A stretch of 64,000 bases of DNA. It comes from Bifiguratus adelaidae (lineage: Eukaryota > Mucoromycota > Endogonomycetes > Endogonales). The translations under genes were made by a program, and so were the position numbers. Location: NCBI GenBank assembly GCA_002261195.1, contig MVBO01000078.1:1-64000 (forward strand), given 5' to 3'. The notes below the pieces were generated by a model. The model was not told the DNA's origin, made no database searches, and was given only the letters and a program-made list of their open reading frames with translations. Shown piece after piece: positions 35,927 to 47,563 of this stretch (the stretch's first letter is position 1; each line of letters starts with the position of its first letter).

Positions 35927-38082
35927 CTAGACACTTTTACGAGAACCTGATATTTTGTTTAGGTTACTGGCCGCTTCCGTGCATTTCGTCAAGTAGCCAT
36001 TGTCCACTTCACTGACGCTGATAGTACCCCGCTCTAGATATTGTTGATTGTTGCTTTCAATGAAGTCGACAATATAATTGTAGTTGATCATGATGCCAAA
36101 GGAGGTTTGGAAACCGTTGTCTATGATGCGTGATAATTAGCTAGTGGAGGTGCATTCCATGCTAAACACCTACTTGACACATCACCTCTCCAGTTGAGGC
36201 GCTGAGCGCAAGCGCCGTTTCGCAAATGAAAATTGGCGACTGGATCAAGGGCCAATTTCCCCCGTTTCTCGAGCAAAATGTACTGCGCACATAATCGTAG
36301 TAAAATTGGCTTTAATGCCGCTGATTGTTGCTCATTCCGCGTCCAACTGGGATCCGTCACGCACGCCTAAACCACAATTAGCAAATGGGATTCGCCTGTC
36401 GCCTGGCCTACCTTGAAATAATCTCTTGTCGCTGGCTTTCCGAATGCCTGTGAAAACCTCTTGGCTTCGTCTTCTGTGAGGAAATCCTGTTCACGATCAA
36501 TGTAACCGCCGCCGCCATTTTGTTCACCAAGCAACCAAGATCTAAACATGGGAATCGGACTCAAAGTCGTGTACGTATGTATGTGCGGAAATTCGTTTTG
36601 TAAGGTGCGCACAACACGCTTGATTAAGAAGGTGCCCAACTCGATGCCGGCGAGACCTGCCAGGGATTCAGACCTTTGCCGTTTGCTACCATGTCAGATG
36701 TTCATACCTCTCTGAGAGGAGATGGAATAAAAAATAGCGGTAGTAATGTCGTTGCGATGTTCCGGAGTCTTGGTGAGGCCCTTGAGGATGTTCTACACCC
36801 GTGCCGAAGAGTGAGCGATGGAAAGGCACTTTGACAATCATTCTTCCTACCTGTACATTGCCTTCAATGTGATCAGTGAGCGCAACGTGCACAAACACCA
36901 ATGGCTCCACAGGGACATTTCGAAAAAAGAAGCCATAAACTCGTCGACCAGGCCCAACCCGTCGCTTCATATCCTTCCAGTCTGCTACGGCGTGAACGGC
37001 TTCGTTCTGCGACATCTAAACCTCGCTTCAGTATAGGCCATGACTCCCAGAGTATGATACATACCTTTTCTAATAGGGCTGCAGGTGAAGTCCAAGTGAT
37101 CCGTTCTAGCGTCAAGAATCCAAACAGCAAGTGCTGCAACTTTTCCTTGAAATTGTCATTGAGCGCCAGCAATTCATCGTTTGGCGTGGACTTGGTTTTG
37201 GCAATGATTTGCTGTTGCAACAGGTCAATCTTGTCGCAAATGCCGCTCCTCAATGAACCCACCAACAAGTCTGCTCGCAAATCAATCAGAAACTTGGTGC
37301 CTCCAGGCAATTGATTTACGAGGTCAAAAAAGATATTGTGTCTAGGTTCCATGGTATGTCGCAACAGTTGCTGTGCTCTTAGCAGCGCCTTGCGGGACTA
37401 GAATTACACTCAATCTCATCATCCAATTCACTTGCATGGCTTCTACTCACTCCGCTGGCATGCGCATCCAGCACGGCCTTGGCACTACTCTGGCTCTCAT
37501 CACTCGGCACACCAAAGTCACTGGCCAGGACTTCAAAAAACTCTTGTTTGCCATGCTGCTAGAGTCAGTAATAAGTCCATAGAGAGGGCAACCTACCTCA
37601 TCCAGACTTTTATACATTTGACAGCACTGTTGGACGTAGAGGGTGGGTAGCAAGTCGCCTTGCATGGGGCCAGCCGGACGAGTCGATACTACGGTTTCGA
37701 GTATCTCTCGCAGCTTGGCCGGCGTAGGACTCTTCATCACAGACCGCATCGAAAGAGGTGGAAAACCTATCTTACCCGTCAGTTCCTTTGTCCTTTGGAA
37801 CACTACAACCTTTCTCCCTGTCTAGAGCGCACCTGGTTCGCTCACGTAGTGCGCCAAGTTCTCCCAGTATTCGTGTACGAGTAGGTCAAGTGCTTTTCGG
37901 TCAGCGGTAATACGCGCGAGGTCCAAGTGTCGATGAGGTTTGTCGTGCAACGCCAATGAGCAGGTGGAAATGTGACGATGCAGTGCAGGAGTGAGTTGAC
38001 GCCAGACCTAACACAAGTCAGCCCACGACCTCAACGTACGAGCTGCGCTGCTTCTACTCACAAGTCTCCAGCCTCTCAACAT
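35927..38082 (-). CDS. MLYCD: Malonyl-CoA decarboxylase, mitochondrial
   Basis: Converts malonyl-CoA to acetyl-CoA, relieving malonyl-CoA inhibition of fat oxidation. Ten exons (38082-38062, 38007-37833, 37766-37597, 37558-37451, 37397-37065, 37015-36851, 36792-36708, 36656-36412, 36366-36174, 36120-35927) sum to 562 residues. The first 30 residues are Arg/Leu-rich without acids (MLRGWRLVWRQLTPALHRHI), a convincing mitochondrial presequence. The N-terminal helical domain includes GTKFLIDLRADLL, WKDMKRRVGPGRRVYGFFF and PLVFVHVALTD. The catalytic GNAT-like domain has TLSPIPMFRSWLLGEQNGG, with the family Ser, and DPVANFHLRNGACAQRLNW, with the catalytic His. There is no peroxisomal SKL end. It starts 36 bp after the BEM46 stop. 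Confidence 0.95.
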
Positions 38083-38118
38083 GGACAAGCGGAACAAGGT
38101 AAGCGTGAGAAATCAACT

Positions 38119-39240
38119 TTATGGAAGCCATTGTGCTATTGCAGCAAAGTATCCAGGTTTAACACAGGTATCATTGTGCGTACCGTCCTTGAAGGTCTTC
38201 CAGGTGACTCCTCCCTTGGTCTGCGCAAGGTCTCGTAGGCACTGCATGTGCCAATGGGGCACAATTTCATCCTGTTCGCCTGCGAGAAGAAGGATTGGAA
38301 TGGTGGTGATGGTTTGGATGGCTACATCGGATAGCCATAGCTGATGACATAGAAAACTAAAGTATTGGATCATGGGTATGGCATGAGGGATTAAGGCGCG
38401 CTAAGTGATAAGTGTGTTAGATTGGCAGGATTGGAGACGTCGTTCGAAGACTTGCCATGTTGGTAAAGGTGTTTTCGACAATGAGACCGGAAAACTTGTC
38501 TTCGTTCCGGGATACTACATCAATGGCTACGGCTCCACCAATTGACTGTCCATAGGCGATCAGCTTCGTATCTTTGAGGATGGGATGCGTCAACACATAG
38601 TCCAAAATGGTCTATAGATCAAGGGATGAGGATACGGTGCCATTTGCGCCAAGAGCAACGTGCCTGCGCATCTGTTTTCAAGCCCTTTTCATTGGCTTGG
38701 CCTTCACTTAGCCCATACCTATCACCAACCAATCCATCTCAGCATCCGATCACGTTCAATGGAACACCTTACCCTCGATAGGACAGCAAGACAACATTGC
38801 ATCCAAGCTGACGATAAAACACTTCGGCAAACGGTAGTCGATGCCCCATATTGCCAGCGTTTGACTAGTACGAGTTCAGTGAGATGCACCGTAATTGATA
38901 GACCATCCACTTGCATGATAGAACAGGATCGTGGGCGCGTCTCTCGCAACATCCTTGTCCCTCTGTACCATGACATAAGCTCTAATCTTGACGCCGTCCT
39001 TGGTGGTCAGTATCTCTTCATGGTCAGGCAAGTTGTACTGTGAGGGTTTGGCAACCTTGCCAAGAACGCGTCAATCCGACATGCTTCATCCCATTTCATA
39101 CCTACCACCGCTCGTGAACCTTCCGGTATATAAGAAGGATATATCATGCTTGTTTGGTAGAAGTACAGCATGCCTAGACCACCCACGGCCGCTACAGCAA
39201 CCATCGAGGCCACGTAAGATAGCATAGACAGCAGTTGCAT
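38119..39240 (-). CDS. BEM46/ABHD13-type alpha/beta hydrolase
   Basis: Membrane-anchored serine hydrolase related to yeast Ynl320w, fission-yeast bem46 and animal ABHD13. Six exons (39240-39106, 39037-38915, 38864-38773, 38718-38664, 38611-38456, 38400-38119) give 280 residues. An N-terminal hydrophobic helix (YVASMVAVAAVGGLGMLYFY) is followed by YPSYIPEGSR, then FYHSNAGNMGHRLPF near the oxyanion site. The nucleophile elbow is AYGQSIGGAVAID, and GEQDEIVPHWHM and DGTHNDTCVKPGYF supply the acid and His. Three of five introns need GC donors (at 38914, 38663 and 38455), each forced by family alignment. It is sandwiched between CSC1 (13 bp) and MLYCD (36 bp), all on the same strand. Confidence 0.93.
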
Positions 39241-39253
39241 TGTTATACAATTT

Positions 39254-42200
39254 CTAGCGCGATTTCGAAGATTGCGATGAAGCACGCTCTTTGGCGTGAT
39301 GATAGTAGGTTCTATGAGGGTTCTCTGGATCATCATCTTGTTTCTCTGAATCAGAGTCTTGACCCTCATCATCCTCTTCCGCCTTGTCTAGTTCGAATGA
39401 TCGTTGTCGTGTGCGCAAGGAGGGTTCAATATCAATTCGGACAGAATCACCGGCGGCCGTTGGTTGACTCGTATTGCTTGGATCAATGGAAGTGCGCGGT
39501 GAAGGTGCCAGTAGTGGCTCTTCAGATGCTGATGGATCGGTCGGGGAATTGGGTGTGTACGTAAAGGATCCCTGGGACGTCAGGGCGGGGTTCAATGGTA
39601 GCGTTTCACCTTCGCGAGACCCTCTCGGCGTGTCATCGCGCTCTTCTATCACAACCGGGGCGGATTCATCACGGACCAATTTGAGCGGCAATACCTTGCG
39701 GAGCGGGTTGACCGCGACATTGTCGGTGGTTTGCAACAAGGTTGCGCCGGTCCTTTTGAGTTTTCGCCCAGCCGATCGCCAATTGGCCTTGGGCTTTCCA
39801 CTCGTCGTGGTAGCTGAGAGGGGAAGCCATAGTTGAGGCAACACGCCCACGAGCGCAGGATTGCCATAGCGTTTCGTTCCCGTGTACAAAACACCATCCA
39901 CCAAGATCATGGGCGGTTCCCGGAAGTCGGTGTGTTTGGTCGGTTGTGCTTCGTAATCGTCCATGTCCAGGCGATGGCCGTGATAGGTACGTCGACGCAC
40001 GAGCCCATTCGACGATTTTGGACGCTCATGACCCGCTGCTGAAAAGCGTTCAGTGGCCAGGACAGCCAAAGCTGCACCACGAAAGTCAACACCTCTCGAC
40101 TTTGTGGTCGATTTCGGTGTTGGTTCCGAAAAGACTTGAAACTGTTCTTCACCGTCCGAATCCTGCTCCACGTCTTTGGACGTAGCGACCTGTGCGGCAG
40201 ATTCACGAGAGGCTCGGTCAGCCTCAGTCTTTTCTTGACTAAGCTGTCCCTTGGAGCCATGTTCTTTGAGCCATTCTGCCGTCATGTTTATTGGCACGTT
40301 GCGGGAGTTCTTTCTAAACGCGCGGTCCACCAACCACTTGAAGATGACGGTGAAGAAGATCAGTGGAACACATAGGACACCAAGAACGTAATTCTGATGG
40401 TTGGTGGTGAGGAGGAACAGGCCAGCCATCAACAACTGGTAAATGACCATGCCGGCCAGGATGCGATTGAAGATCATGGGCCAGCATTTGCCTGCCGAAT
40501 CGTAGGGCTGGAAATAGACTAAACAGGGTGATTGAGCTCAAACAATTTCTCATACCCTCCATGCACTTACCGTAGAGTAGCAGGTACTTGGCCACAATGT
40601 ACTGGTTGAAAAAGAAGACCATGCCAAAGATCACAATCAGAGGACTGATCGTACTGTACACCAAGCAAATGATAAACACCAAGAGCGGCACGGGAAGAGA
40701 CCAACCATAAGAATATTGCCAAGGGGCCTCCAGATCAGAATGGCCACGAGGCGTCTTGGGATGGAAAATCAGCTTGTAAAAGAGTTGGCCGGGCAAAATG
40801 AGCTGGAGGGGAACCAGCAGAAGGCCTTGTAGAATGGTATAATTGATGAAATAAGGACCGACTTGAGGTAGAGAATGAGCCAGCAGGTTGGGTATCGTGG
40901 ATGGGTTGGAATAGAGGTCGACAATTGTCTGCCAGATGGAAGATGCGACCGTGAAGACTAACAGGACGTTGAAGAGTAAGAAGCTAAAGTAATTGCGCAT
41001 CATGGACTCGTCTAGTTCGCTTCGTGAACGCCAGCCTTGAACACGTCCCAAGGCATCAAAAATCAAGGGTAAGAGGGCCATAAATATGACGGTGGCCAGA
41101 GGTTGTAATGTACCTTGAACAAGGCCTTCAAGTATGGGAATACTGAGAACCTTATCCATGGCTGATGGAAAGTAATTACGCAAGAAATCTCTTGAAAAGA
41201 AGATGGCAAAGAAGGATATTGGTACGACCCAGAAGACGGCAAGCGCAACGGTGAACAGGTCGACGAGGATATGACGGATGACTAGTGACTTTGTGGAGAG
41301 GGTAATGTTTGGCCAGTATACATCCCGCGGTTCGGGAGCCTCCTTGACATTAAGCTGGAACGGTTCGGGATAGAGTAGGGATTGCGAGACGAGACTCGCC
41401 GTTACTGCACTTTCAAAGGTGACGAATCCGACTGATGAGAGCTGGTAGTCGATGGAGTGACGAGCTTCAATAACCCTAGCATCGGTGGCTATGAACCGAT
41501 AGGTGTAATAGTCGATGGCCTCCACTTTCTCCCCAAATATGCCCCAGAGCCCTGTATGCACTTGTGGGCGTTTTATCTTGCTTGTAGCATGGGGATCCTC
41601 GGGTATAGCAATGTGCGGTAGTTTGTCCATATTCGTATGCTCTAGTTCAACATCGTCGGCGGCATTTAAAAGCGCGGCTGTAGCTGCTTGTTTAAAGACT
41701 TGGACACTTTTTATCGATCGCTTCCGAATCTCTCGTGTTATAGACGAAGTCAATGCTTTGGACAGAACGGAATTCTCTGGCGCCCGTGTGACCGTCGACG
41801 GCTGAATTCCGGGGCTGTCTACTATCGTCGTCATGTCAATCTGCGTGTCCTTGCTACCCTCACTTGCCGCGACATTGCTCTTCGCCACCTCTAAAACCTT
41901 TTCGCGACCCAAGCGATGGACATTGTCATTGTACAATTCCTTCCATTGTGACTGGGCGTATTCCAGCTGATCAAGGATAAACTCAGGCTCGTAAGCATCG
42001 GATGTGGAAGGATTACCGTAAGCACGACTGTAGGCGTCCTCCAACTTGCGCAGATATTTCACCCGCTTTCCCACCAGGTCCTTGAGCCGACCAACGTGTC
42101 GTACAATGTGCGAAGATTCCACGCGTCCAATGCCAAGATTCTCGAACCATTCAGCAAGTGCTTGATCGGATCGAAGATGGCGTGGGATATTGGTGACAAG

Positions 42201-43020
42201 CACAGTGCGCGCACGTACGGTCTGGCTGAGCTTCAAAAGATACTTACGGCGAACGGCCACAAAGTCACGATAGTTGAGCCACAACATGCCATACACAATG
42301 AAGGTATAGATCCAGGTGAAGACGAGCCAGGCAATCAAATATGACGACGATTTATCGACGGCGGTAAAGGAGATGGCATCTGGAGGCACTGCACCTGTCG
42401 TCTGGTTGGTCGATGCAACAATACTGAATGGAATGAGCATCAGCGAGCCCACGCAAAAGATACCGTAGAGCTTTGCACCCATCCACAAGAAGGAAAGAAA
42501 CTGATCTTACTTGAGTATTTCGGATACGACATGATCGCCATTGGCTGAGTAATACTCACCACGACAGCATCCAATCCCACTTTATCCAGCACCTCATCAT
42601 GATCCATCCGCAAGAGTGGCCCTATCCATCCCAGAAACGACTTTGGTAACGGTTCAGGCGCTCGGCTATACGTCAAAGCGTCAGCAACTACTAAATGGAT
42701 GGCTTTCCACATGATCGACGCCTACCTCTTCATCCGCAATCGCGCCGCGAAAAAGGCGGGATACCTACACGCACGTCAAACGGGGATCGATCGATGGCAT
42801 CATCCCTTTACCTTGTGCGACAAAATGAAAAGCCAAGCAAGAGCAGTGTTCCAACACTAACGCACAACACAAACTGGAAAACTAGAGGTGAAGCGTTGGC
42901 GCTGTACCATTGTGCTGTCCCCGGCAGCGCATTACCATTGCCTGCTGTGCAGTTAAATGGGTTCACGCAAATGGAGTTGAGTGGGTTATAGGTCTGGTTG
43001 GAGGTCACCGGTACAGACAT
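39254..43020 (-). CDS. Hyperosmolality-gated calcium-permeable channel, CSC1/OSCA/TMEM63 family (Rsn1-like)
   Basis: Multi-pass cation channel opened by osmotic or membrane tension. Five exons (43020-42812, 42764-42726, 42665-42560, 42500-40571, 40518-39254) give 1182 residues. The late-exocytosis N-terminal part with three helices includes VFQFVLCVSVGTLLLL and LPKSFLGWIGPLL. The cytosolic RRM-like domain reads RTVLVTNIPRHLRSDQALAE. The DUF221 channel core follows, with DVYWPNITLSTKSLVIRHI, then ISFFAIFFSRDF and LILPGQLFYKLIFHPKTPRG. A long acidic and Ser-rich tail of about 400 residues ends at SSQSSKSR. Human and plant members lack so long a tail; fungal Rsn1-like ones have it. FKBP-like 43166 is divergent from it with 145 bp between starts. 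Confidence 0.94.
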
Positions 43021-43165
43021 ACTTTTGCGCTTATCTTCTCTCAACCTTTACCCTCTACACCACCATCCAAAGAGTAAGAAGAGGAGAGAAGAAGAGACAA
43101 AAGAACGCGCGCGCAAGGAAGAAAGCTTTGACAAGTAGAGAGAAGCAACTGTTCCAATTTACGTC

Positions 43166-44400
43166 ATGGGTGACTTCTTTGGTGAGTGCAGGCAAGAGAC
43201 AAGTGATACATTAAGCTCATAAATGACACTTCTACAGGACTACAAATACTCCCACACAAGAGCTTTACGGCCAGCTTGACGCACTCGTTTCGAGTGAGCA
43301 TGGTAGGTGTTCGTCATTGAGCAATTGTATGGTATTGATCAAGACGTACAGGCTGCTCTCTCACCGGACTCCCCGTCCAAGAAGCGATCGTCGTTGCGCG
43401 TCAAGACAGGAGCGAATGCAAACTGGCTTATTTGCTGTACTCTGATACCGGACAAGGTAGGTCATGGCTGCGCTCGTTTGCAGTTATATTCAACATGGAT
43501 GTGTGATAGATTCCGCAGCAGCCCTTGGATCTGTCGTTTTACACGGGAGACGAGGTCTCATTTGAGGTCGATGGTGATGCAGAGATCCACTTGACGGGCA
43601 ATTATATTGCTGATGAGGGTGAATTCGTGGACGGCGACGAAGAAGACGAGGACGAGGATGAGGAGTTGGATGAGGAGGACATTGAAGACGAACATGGCTT
43701 TCCCATCGCGTGGAATATACTAGGTGAAGACATGATAGATGAAGAAGAGGACGACAGTGATGAAGAAAGCGTTGAAGACGATGAGGAGGATGGAGAACCC
43801 AAGATTAAAGAAATCACGTCGGATGAGGAGTTGCAAGCCATCAATGCTTCTTTGGATCGGAAACGCAAGGCCAAGGAATTGGATCAAGACGACTCTGAGG
43901 AAGGTGAGGAGAATGAGGATGAGGATGAGGATGAGGAAGAGGAAGAGGACGAGGACGAAGATGAGGATGAAGATGATGAAGGGGATGATGACGAAGACGA
44001 GGAAGATGGCGTACCAGAAGACGACGCTAGCCTTCGCCACGAGCTCACACCCTCACAAATGCGCAATATGATTGACACCATGCTCGAATCAGGAGATCCG
44101 CGTCTCATCAAAAAGGGCAAGGAAGCCCTGATGTACCTGAATTTGGAGCAAACGGATGCTGATCCTGAAGAAGTCTTGTGGGGTGAGGAGGACGAAGACG
44201 TGGACGAGGATGAGGAAGGCGACATGTACATGTTGGAAGTAGCCGAAGAAGACGAGGAGGATGAAGAAAGCGACGACATATCCTCCAAACCCATGAAAGC
44301 AGCCAAATCACAACCCAATGGCACGGCTATGAACGACAAGAAGCGCAAACACAAGCACACGCACAAGAAGCACAAGAAAATTCACAAGATCCGTACATGA
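43166..44400 (+). CDS. Nucleoplasmin-like histone chaperone (N-terminal domain of Fpr3/Fpr4 type) without PPIase domain
   Basis: Probable nucleolar histone chaperone. Four exons (43166-43181, 43238-43302, 43352-43456, 43510-44400) give 358 residues. The N-terminal 95 residues match the nucleoplasmin-like fold of fungal nucleolar FKBPs: MGDFFGLQILPHKSFTASLT, then ANWLICCTLIPDKIPQQPLD and FEVDGDAEIHLTGNYIADE. Long Asp/Glu tracts fill about residues 110-250, as in Fpr3 and Fpr4. A short conserved block follows (MRNMIDTMLESGDPRLIKKG). The protein then ends with a basic tail (KKRKHKHTHKKHKKIHK) where the FK506-binding isomerase domain would be expected. The stop is clean and no FKBP remnant was seen before MED31. 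Confidence 0.82.
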
Positions 44401-44560
44401 CCTCATTCAAAACCAGGACATTGCCATGTTGCTTTCTTTCTTTCTCGTTTCCTCTGCATGAACACTAGCATACAGCTCCAATTCTACAAATAGACTATGT
44501 ACACCATATCCCATCTTGCCTCGCGTCTGCCTCTCTTTCTCTCCAAGCAACATCTCTATC

Positions 44561-45053
44561 TTATCCATGGGTTTCCTTGTCTCCATTGGCCTCTACCTTT
44601 TTAGCACCACCATTCCGCCAATAAACCCAATGCCAAAACTGAGACTTGTGCGCGAGCTGTGTCACTTCTTGCGTCGTCATCATTTGTCGAAAGTGAGGCG
44701 ATTGAAGGAGGTCAAGAAAGAAGAGAGCATGAGGGTATCTAGCAGAAAGAATAAGAAGTTTGCTTCTAGAGCCATTGTTGACTTACGTGACGTATTTCGC
44801 GTACTCTGGTTGATGAAAGTAGGTGAGGTAGTCGAGGTAGCGCACGAAATCCGGATCGTTAAAGTACTGCTGCTGTGCTAAATCTAATAGTGTTCATTAC
44901 TTGCATTAACCACCATGTCTATATGAAACCCACGGATCACTTACAGTGTAGATACCAAGGGTTGGCTAGACAGTGCAGAAACTCGAGTTCAATCTGAAAA
45001 CGCGTCAATGCTTGCGCATCGCTCTCTGCCTCCTCCACGCGCTTTCTGGGCAT
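44561..45053 (-). CDS. MED31: Mediator of RNA polymerase II transcription subunit 31 (MED31/Soh1)
   Basis: Middle-module subunit of Mediator. Three exons (45053-44945, 44883-44787, 44738-44561) give 127 residues. The whole protein aligns with the family: RFQIELEFLHCLANPWYLHY, then LAQQQYFNDPDFVRYLDYLT, YFHQPEYAKYVTYPHALFFL and LLQSPHFRQM. It ends with FWHWVYWRNGG and a short hydrophilic tail. It reads against the neighbouring open frame on the plus strand (44516-44881), which is only its shadow. Its ATG lies 34 bp from the ATG of the divergent 5-alpha-reductase gene. Confidence 0.96.
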
Positions 45054-45087
45054 TTAAGGAATTTGGTCGATCGATCGTTCGTCTTCG

Positions 45088-45958
45088 ATGGACCTTTCCG
45101 CCAAACTCGCCACGGACAGAACATGGTTCGATAGAGCCATGGCTGTCTATTGGGCATTCCCAGTGGTTGTCTTTCCTATTCTCTTCGTCTTGGACGCACC
45201 TTATGGTACGTGCATGGCAGGGTGTGCCATGACTAACCACCACTCTAGGCAAGTTCACCAACCGACGCAAGTTCTTCTTCACCATTAACGGCAAGTGGGG
45301 ATGGTGTCTTATGGAAATTGTCTCGCCCATCACGTTTCTCGCCTTTACGCTACCTGTTTATCTGCATCCTACGGCCCAATATCCTTGGACACGTCTGCAA
45401 TCCATCTTGACCGGCATGTGGTTGATGCATTATGTGCATCGATCGCTGATTTTTCCATGGCGTAATCCGACCATGAAGCCCATGGACGCCATCATGGCCA
45501 TGTGTACATCCGTCGCCTTCAACTTGTTGAATGGATATGTGAACGGAGCATGGATTGCGCGATTTGGTGGAGCGCGTCTGGCAGAGGCATCGGCCCATCC
45601 CCTCCGATTCGCGACGGGATTGGCGCTCTTTGTGATTGGCATGGTGACGAATATTTACCACGATAACCACATGATTCAGCTCCGAAAGGCCCCGAAACCC
45701 AAGGGCCAAAAGCACAATTATTCCATTCCTACCGCCGGCTTGTTTCGATATATATCTTGTCCGGCCTATCTGGGTGAGACGATTGAATGGACGGGTTTTG
45801 CCTTGGCGGCCTATACGTCGCCAGCTGCCTGGTGTTTTACCATTTCCACCGCAGCGAATTTATGGCCCAGAGCGTTCCGAACGCATCAATGGTATCATGA
45901 CACCTTTGGGAAAGAGTATCCCAAGAACAGAAAGGCGATTGTACCTTTTCTATTTTAG
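45088..45958 (+). CDS. 3-oxo-5-alpha-steroid 4-dehydrogenase family protein (SRD5A1/DET2-like)
   Basis: Membrane NADPH-dependent reductase of the steroid 5-alpha-reductase family. Two exons (45088-45205, 45249-45958) give 275 residues. Signatures are GKFTNRRKFFF, HYVHRSLIFPWR, NGYVNGAWI and the C-terminal block IPTAGLFRYISCPAYLGETI followed by EWTGFALAAY and RTHQWYHDTFGKEYPKNRKA. The sequence is nearer to SRD5A1/DET2 than to the polyprenol reductase SRD5A3 or enoyl reductase TSC13. The true substrate in a fungus, a sterol or another enone lipid, is not known. Its stop is 4 bp from that of the convergent SurE gene. Confidence 0.9.
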
Positions 45959-45962
45959 CCGT

Positions 45963-47079
45963 CTAGAGTTTATTAGAACCACATGTGAACTCTCGAAAGC
46001 CCATATCAGGATGATCTTGGACAACTTCATAGGATGCTTTGAGCGGCGTCACTAATGAAAAGCATGAATATAGGGTGTGTACAAAACACGACGACTACAC
46101 GCTTACCTGATATGTATCGATTCGCCACGGCCCAGGCGTCGGTACCAGGAGGTGCTGTTGAAGCAACCAGAGACTTGAAATCAGGGGCAAAAACAAAGCG
46201 CTGGATGGGCTCGGTCGATGAAGATGGCCGATTCGTGGATTGATCGGTTGGTTGAGCGAAATTGGAGGGAGCATTCTCGGCGGCCCTGTCAGATGGCTGC
46301 TGCGGGTGGCCTATAGGCTTAAAGAGCGAACCATACGAATTGCGATGAACCGTCGTCATGTGTACCGGGCATGCTTCCGTGACGAGAGGCACATTGATAT
46401 TGAATAAACCGTTGGCGGGCCACTTGTCTTCCATCCACAATTTCTGAATGACTTGAATGGCCATGTCGCAGGAATTGCGTATCTTGTCAGGGTGCAAGTC
46501 CTTGTCGTAAAAGGCAAATGAGAGCGCAATGGCCTTTTTCGCGCACAGAGCAGCGTCCATGGCTGCACCAATGGTTCCCGATGCCAAGGTATAAATACTG
46601 CCCGTGATGGCGGGTGAGCAACGAGCACAGACAATGGCCAAGGAGAGCTTACGTGGATGAATTGCGACCAAAGTTCGGCCCGGCAATGACGAGATCAAAA
46701 TCCTGATCCGGATGAATGTGATGTAACGCTAGGATAATCACTATAAGCCGCCGCGTTATGACCCAATGTGTGCCTCCAACTTACCGATATTCACGCAGGT
46801 GGATGGTGTACCGCTTAATAGCGTCCAGTCATCCTCATGGTGACGTTCGATAGATATAGTCTTGTTCTGTGCGTCATAATACGAGACCTTGATCTCGTCA
46901 TTGATCATGAACGACTTGCTTATCCATGACTTTTGTGAGTCGGGCAAGACGACGTGCGGTTTCCACCCTATAGCCTTGAGCGAGTCGACGAACTGAGCAA
47001 TGAAGGGTGATTCTGCTGATGGTGGTCCGTCGTCGTTGGTAATAAGTACTCGTAGTCCTTGCCCCTCGTCTATTGCCAT
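45963..47079 (-). CDS. SurE-like 5'/3'-nucleotidase (acid phosphatase SurE family)
   Basis: Metal-dependent phosphatase acting on nucleoside monophosphates. Four exons (47079-46785, 46728-46653, 46597-46107, 46051-45963) give 316 residues. The metal site is near the start (VLITNDDGPPSAESPF). Other family blocks are DDWTLLSGTPSTCVNIG, LVIAGPNFGRNSS, LASGTIGAAMDAALCAKKAI and GLFNINVPLV. A Ser/Pro-rich insert of about 50 residues lies before the C-terminal TDAWAVANRYISVTPL. Yeast Pby1 carries this domain fused to a tubulin-tyrosine-ligase-like part; here the gene ends after SurE. Confidence 0.92.
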
Positions 47080-47563
47080 CGTTCAACCGTGTCTCTCCCC
47101 ACGCACCGAAAAATAGTTGAGGGTTGGAGAAGAGAGAGTGTCAAGTGGATTGTGAGTGTCTATTGACTCCAACTGCTATGGTATACAGGTAAAGTAGAGG
47201 GTAGAATATACAAGGAGCATGCACTGATGGACCATGTTGAAAGGGAATGGAATGGGATTGCGAGCCTCAAAAACGATAAGTCAGAACCATTTGCATCGAT
47301 GCAAACGAAACCCCTTTGTCTCGTCATGATCCTTGGTAACGATCTTTTCATTGCCTCACCATGCCATTAATGATCTCAATGCTCAAACCCATGCATGCCA
47401 GCTACTCAATCCTCTAGTTTACCATACTCTCGCAACACTCCAAGAGGGATCCATTGTTCCCCAAGCCAATTTCCCGCAGTCACTGCCATTGTTTTTAGCG
47501 CGGAACGCTGAAATCACTTTTCTTTATTGCCACGCATCAACCCATTCATAGTTAGACATCAAC
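47080..47563. other. Divergent promoter interval between SurE and TOM5
   Basis: 484 bp with no supported gene. Short open frames at 47160-47551 on both strands have no recognisable content. I see no strong motif beyond A/T- and C/T-rich patches near the TOM5 start. Confidence 0.4.

Noticed and set aside
43602-44375. Long Ser-rich open frames antisense to the acidic tracts
   Set aside because: They are the reverse reading of Asp/Glu codon runs in the nucleoplasmin-like gene and have no features of their own.
44516-44881. Plus-strand open frame of 121 codons
   Set aside because: It lies over the last two exons of MED31, whose protein is conserved throughout; the plus frame is a shadow.
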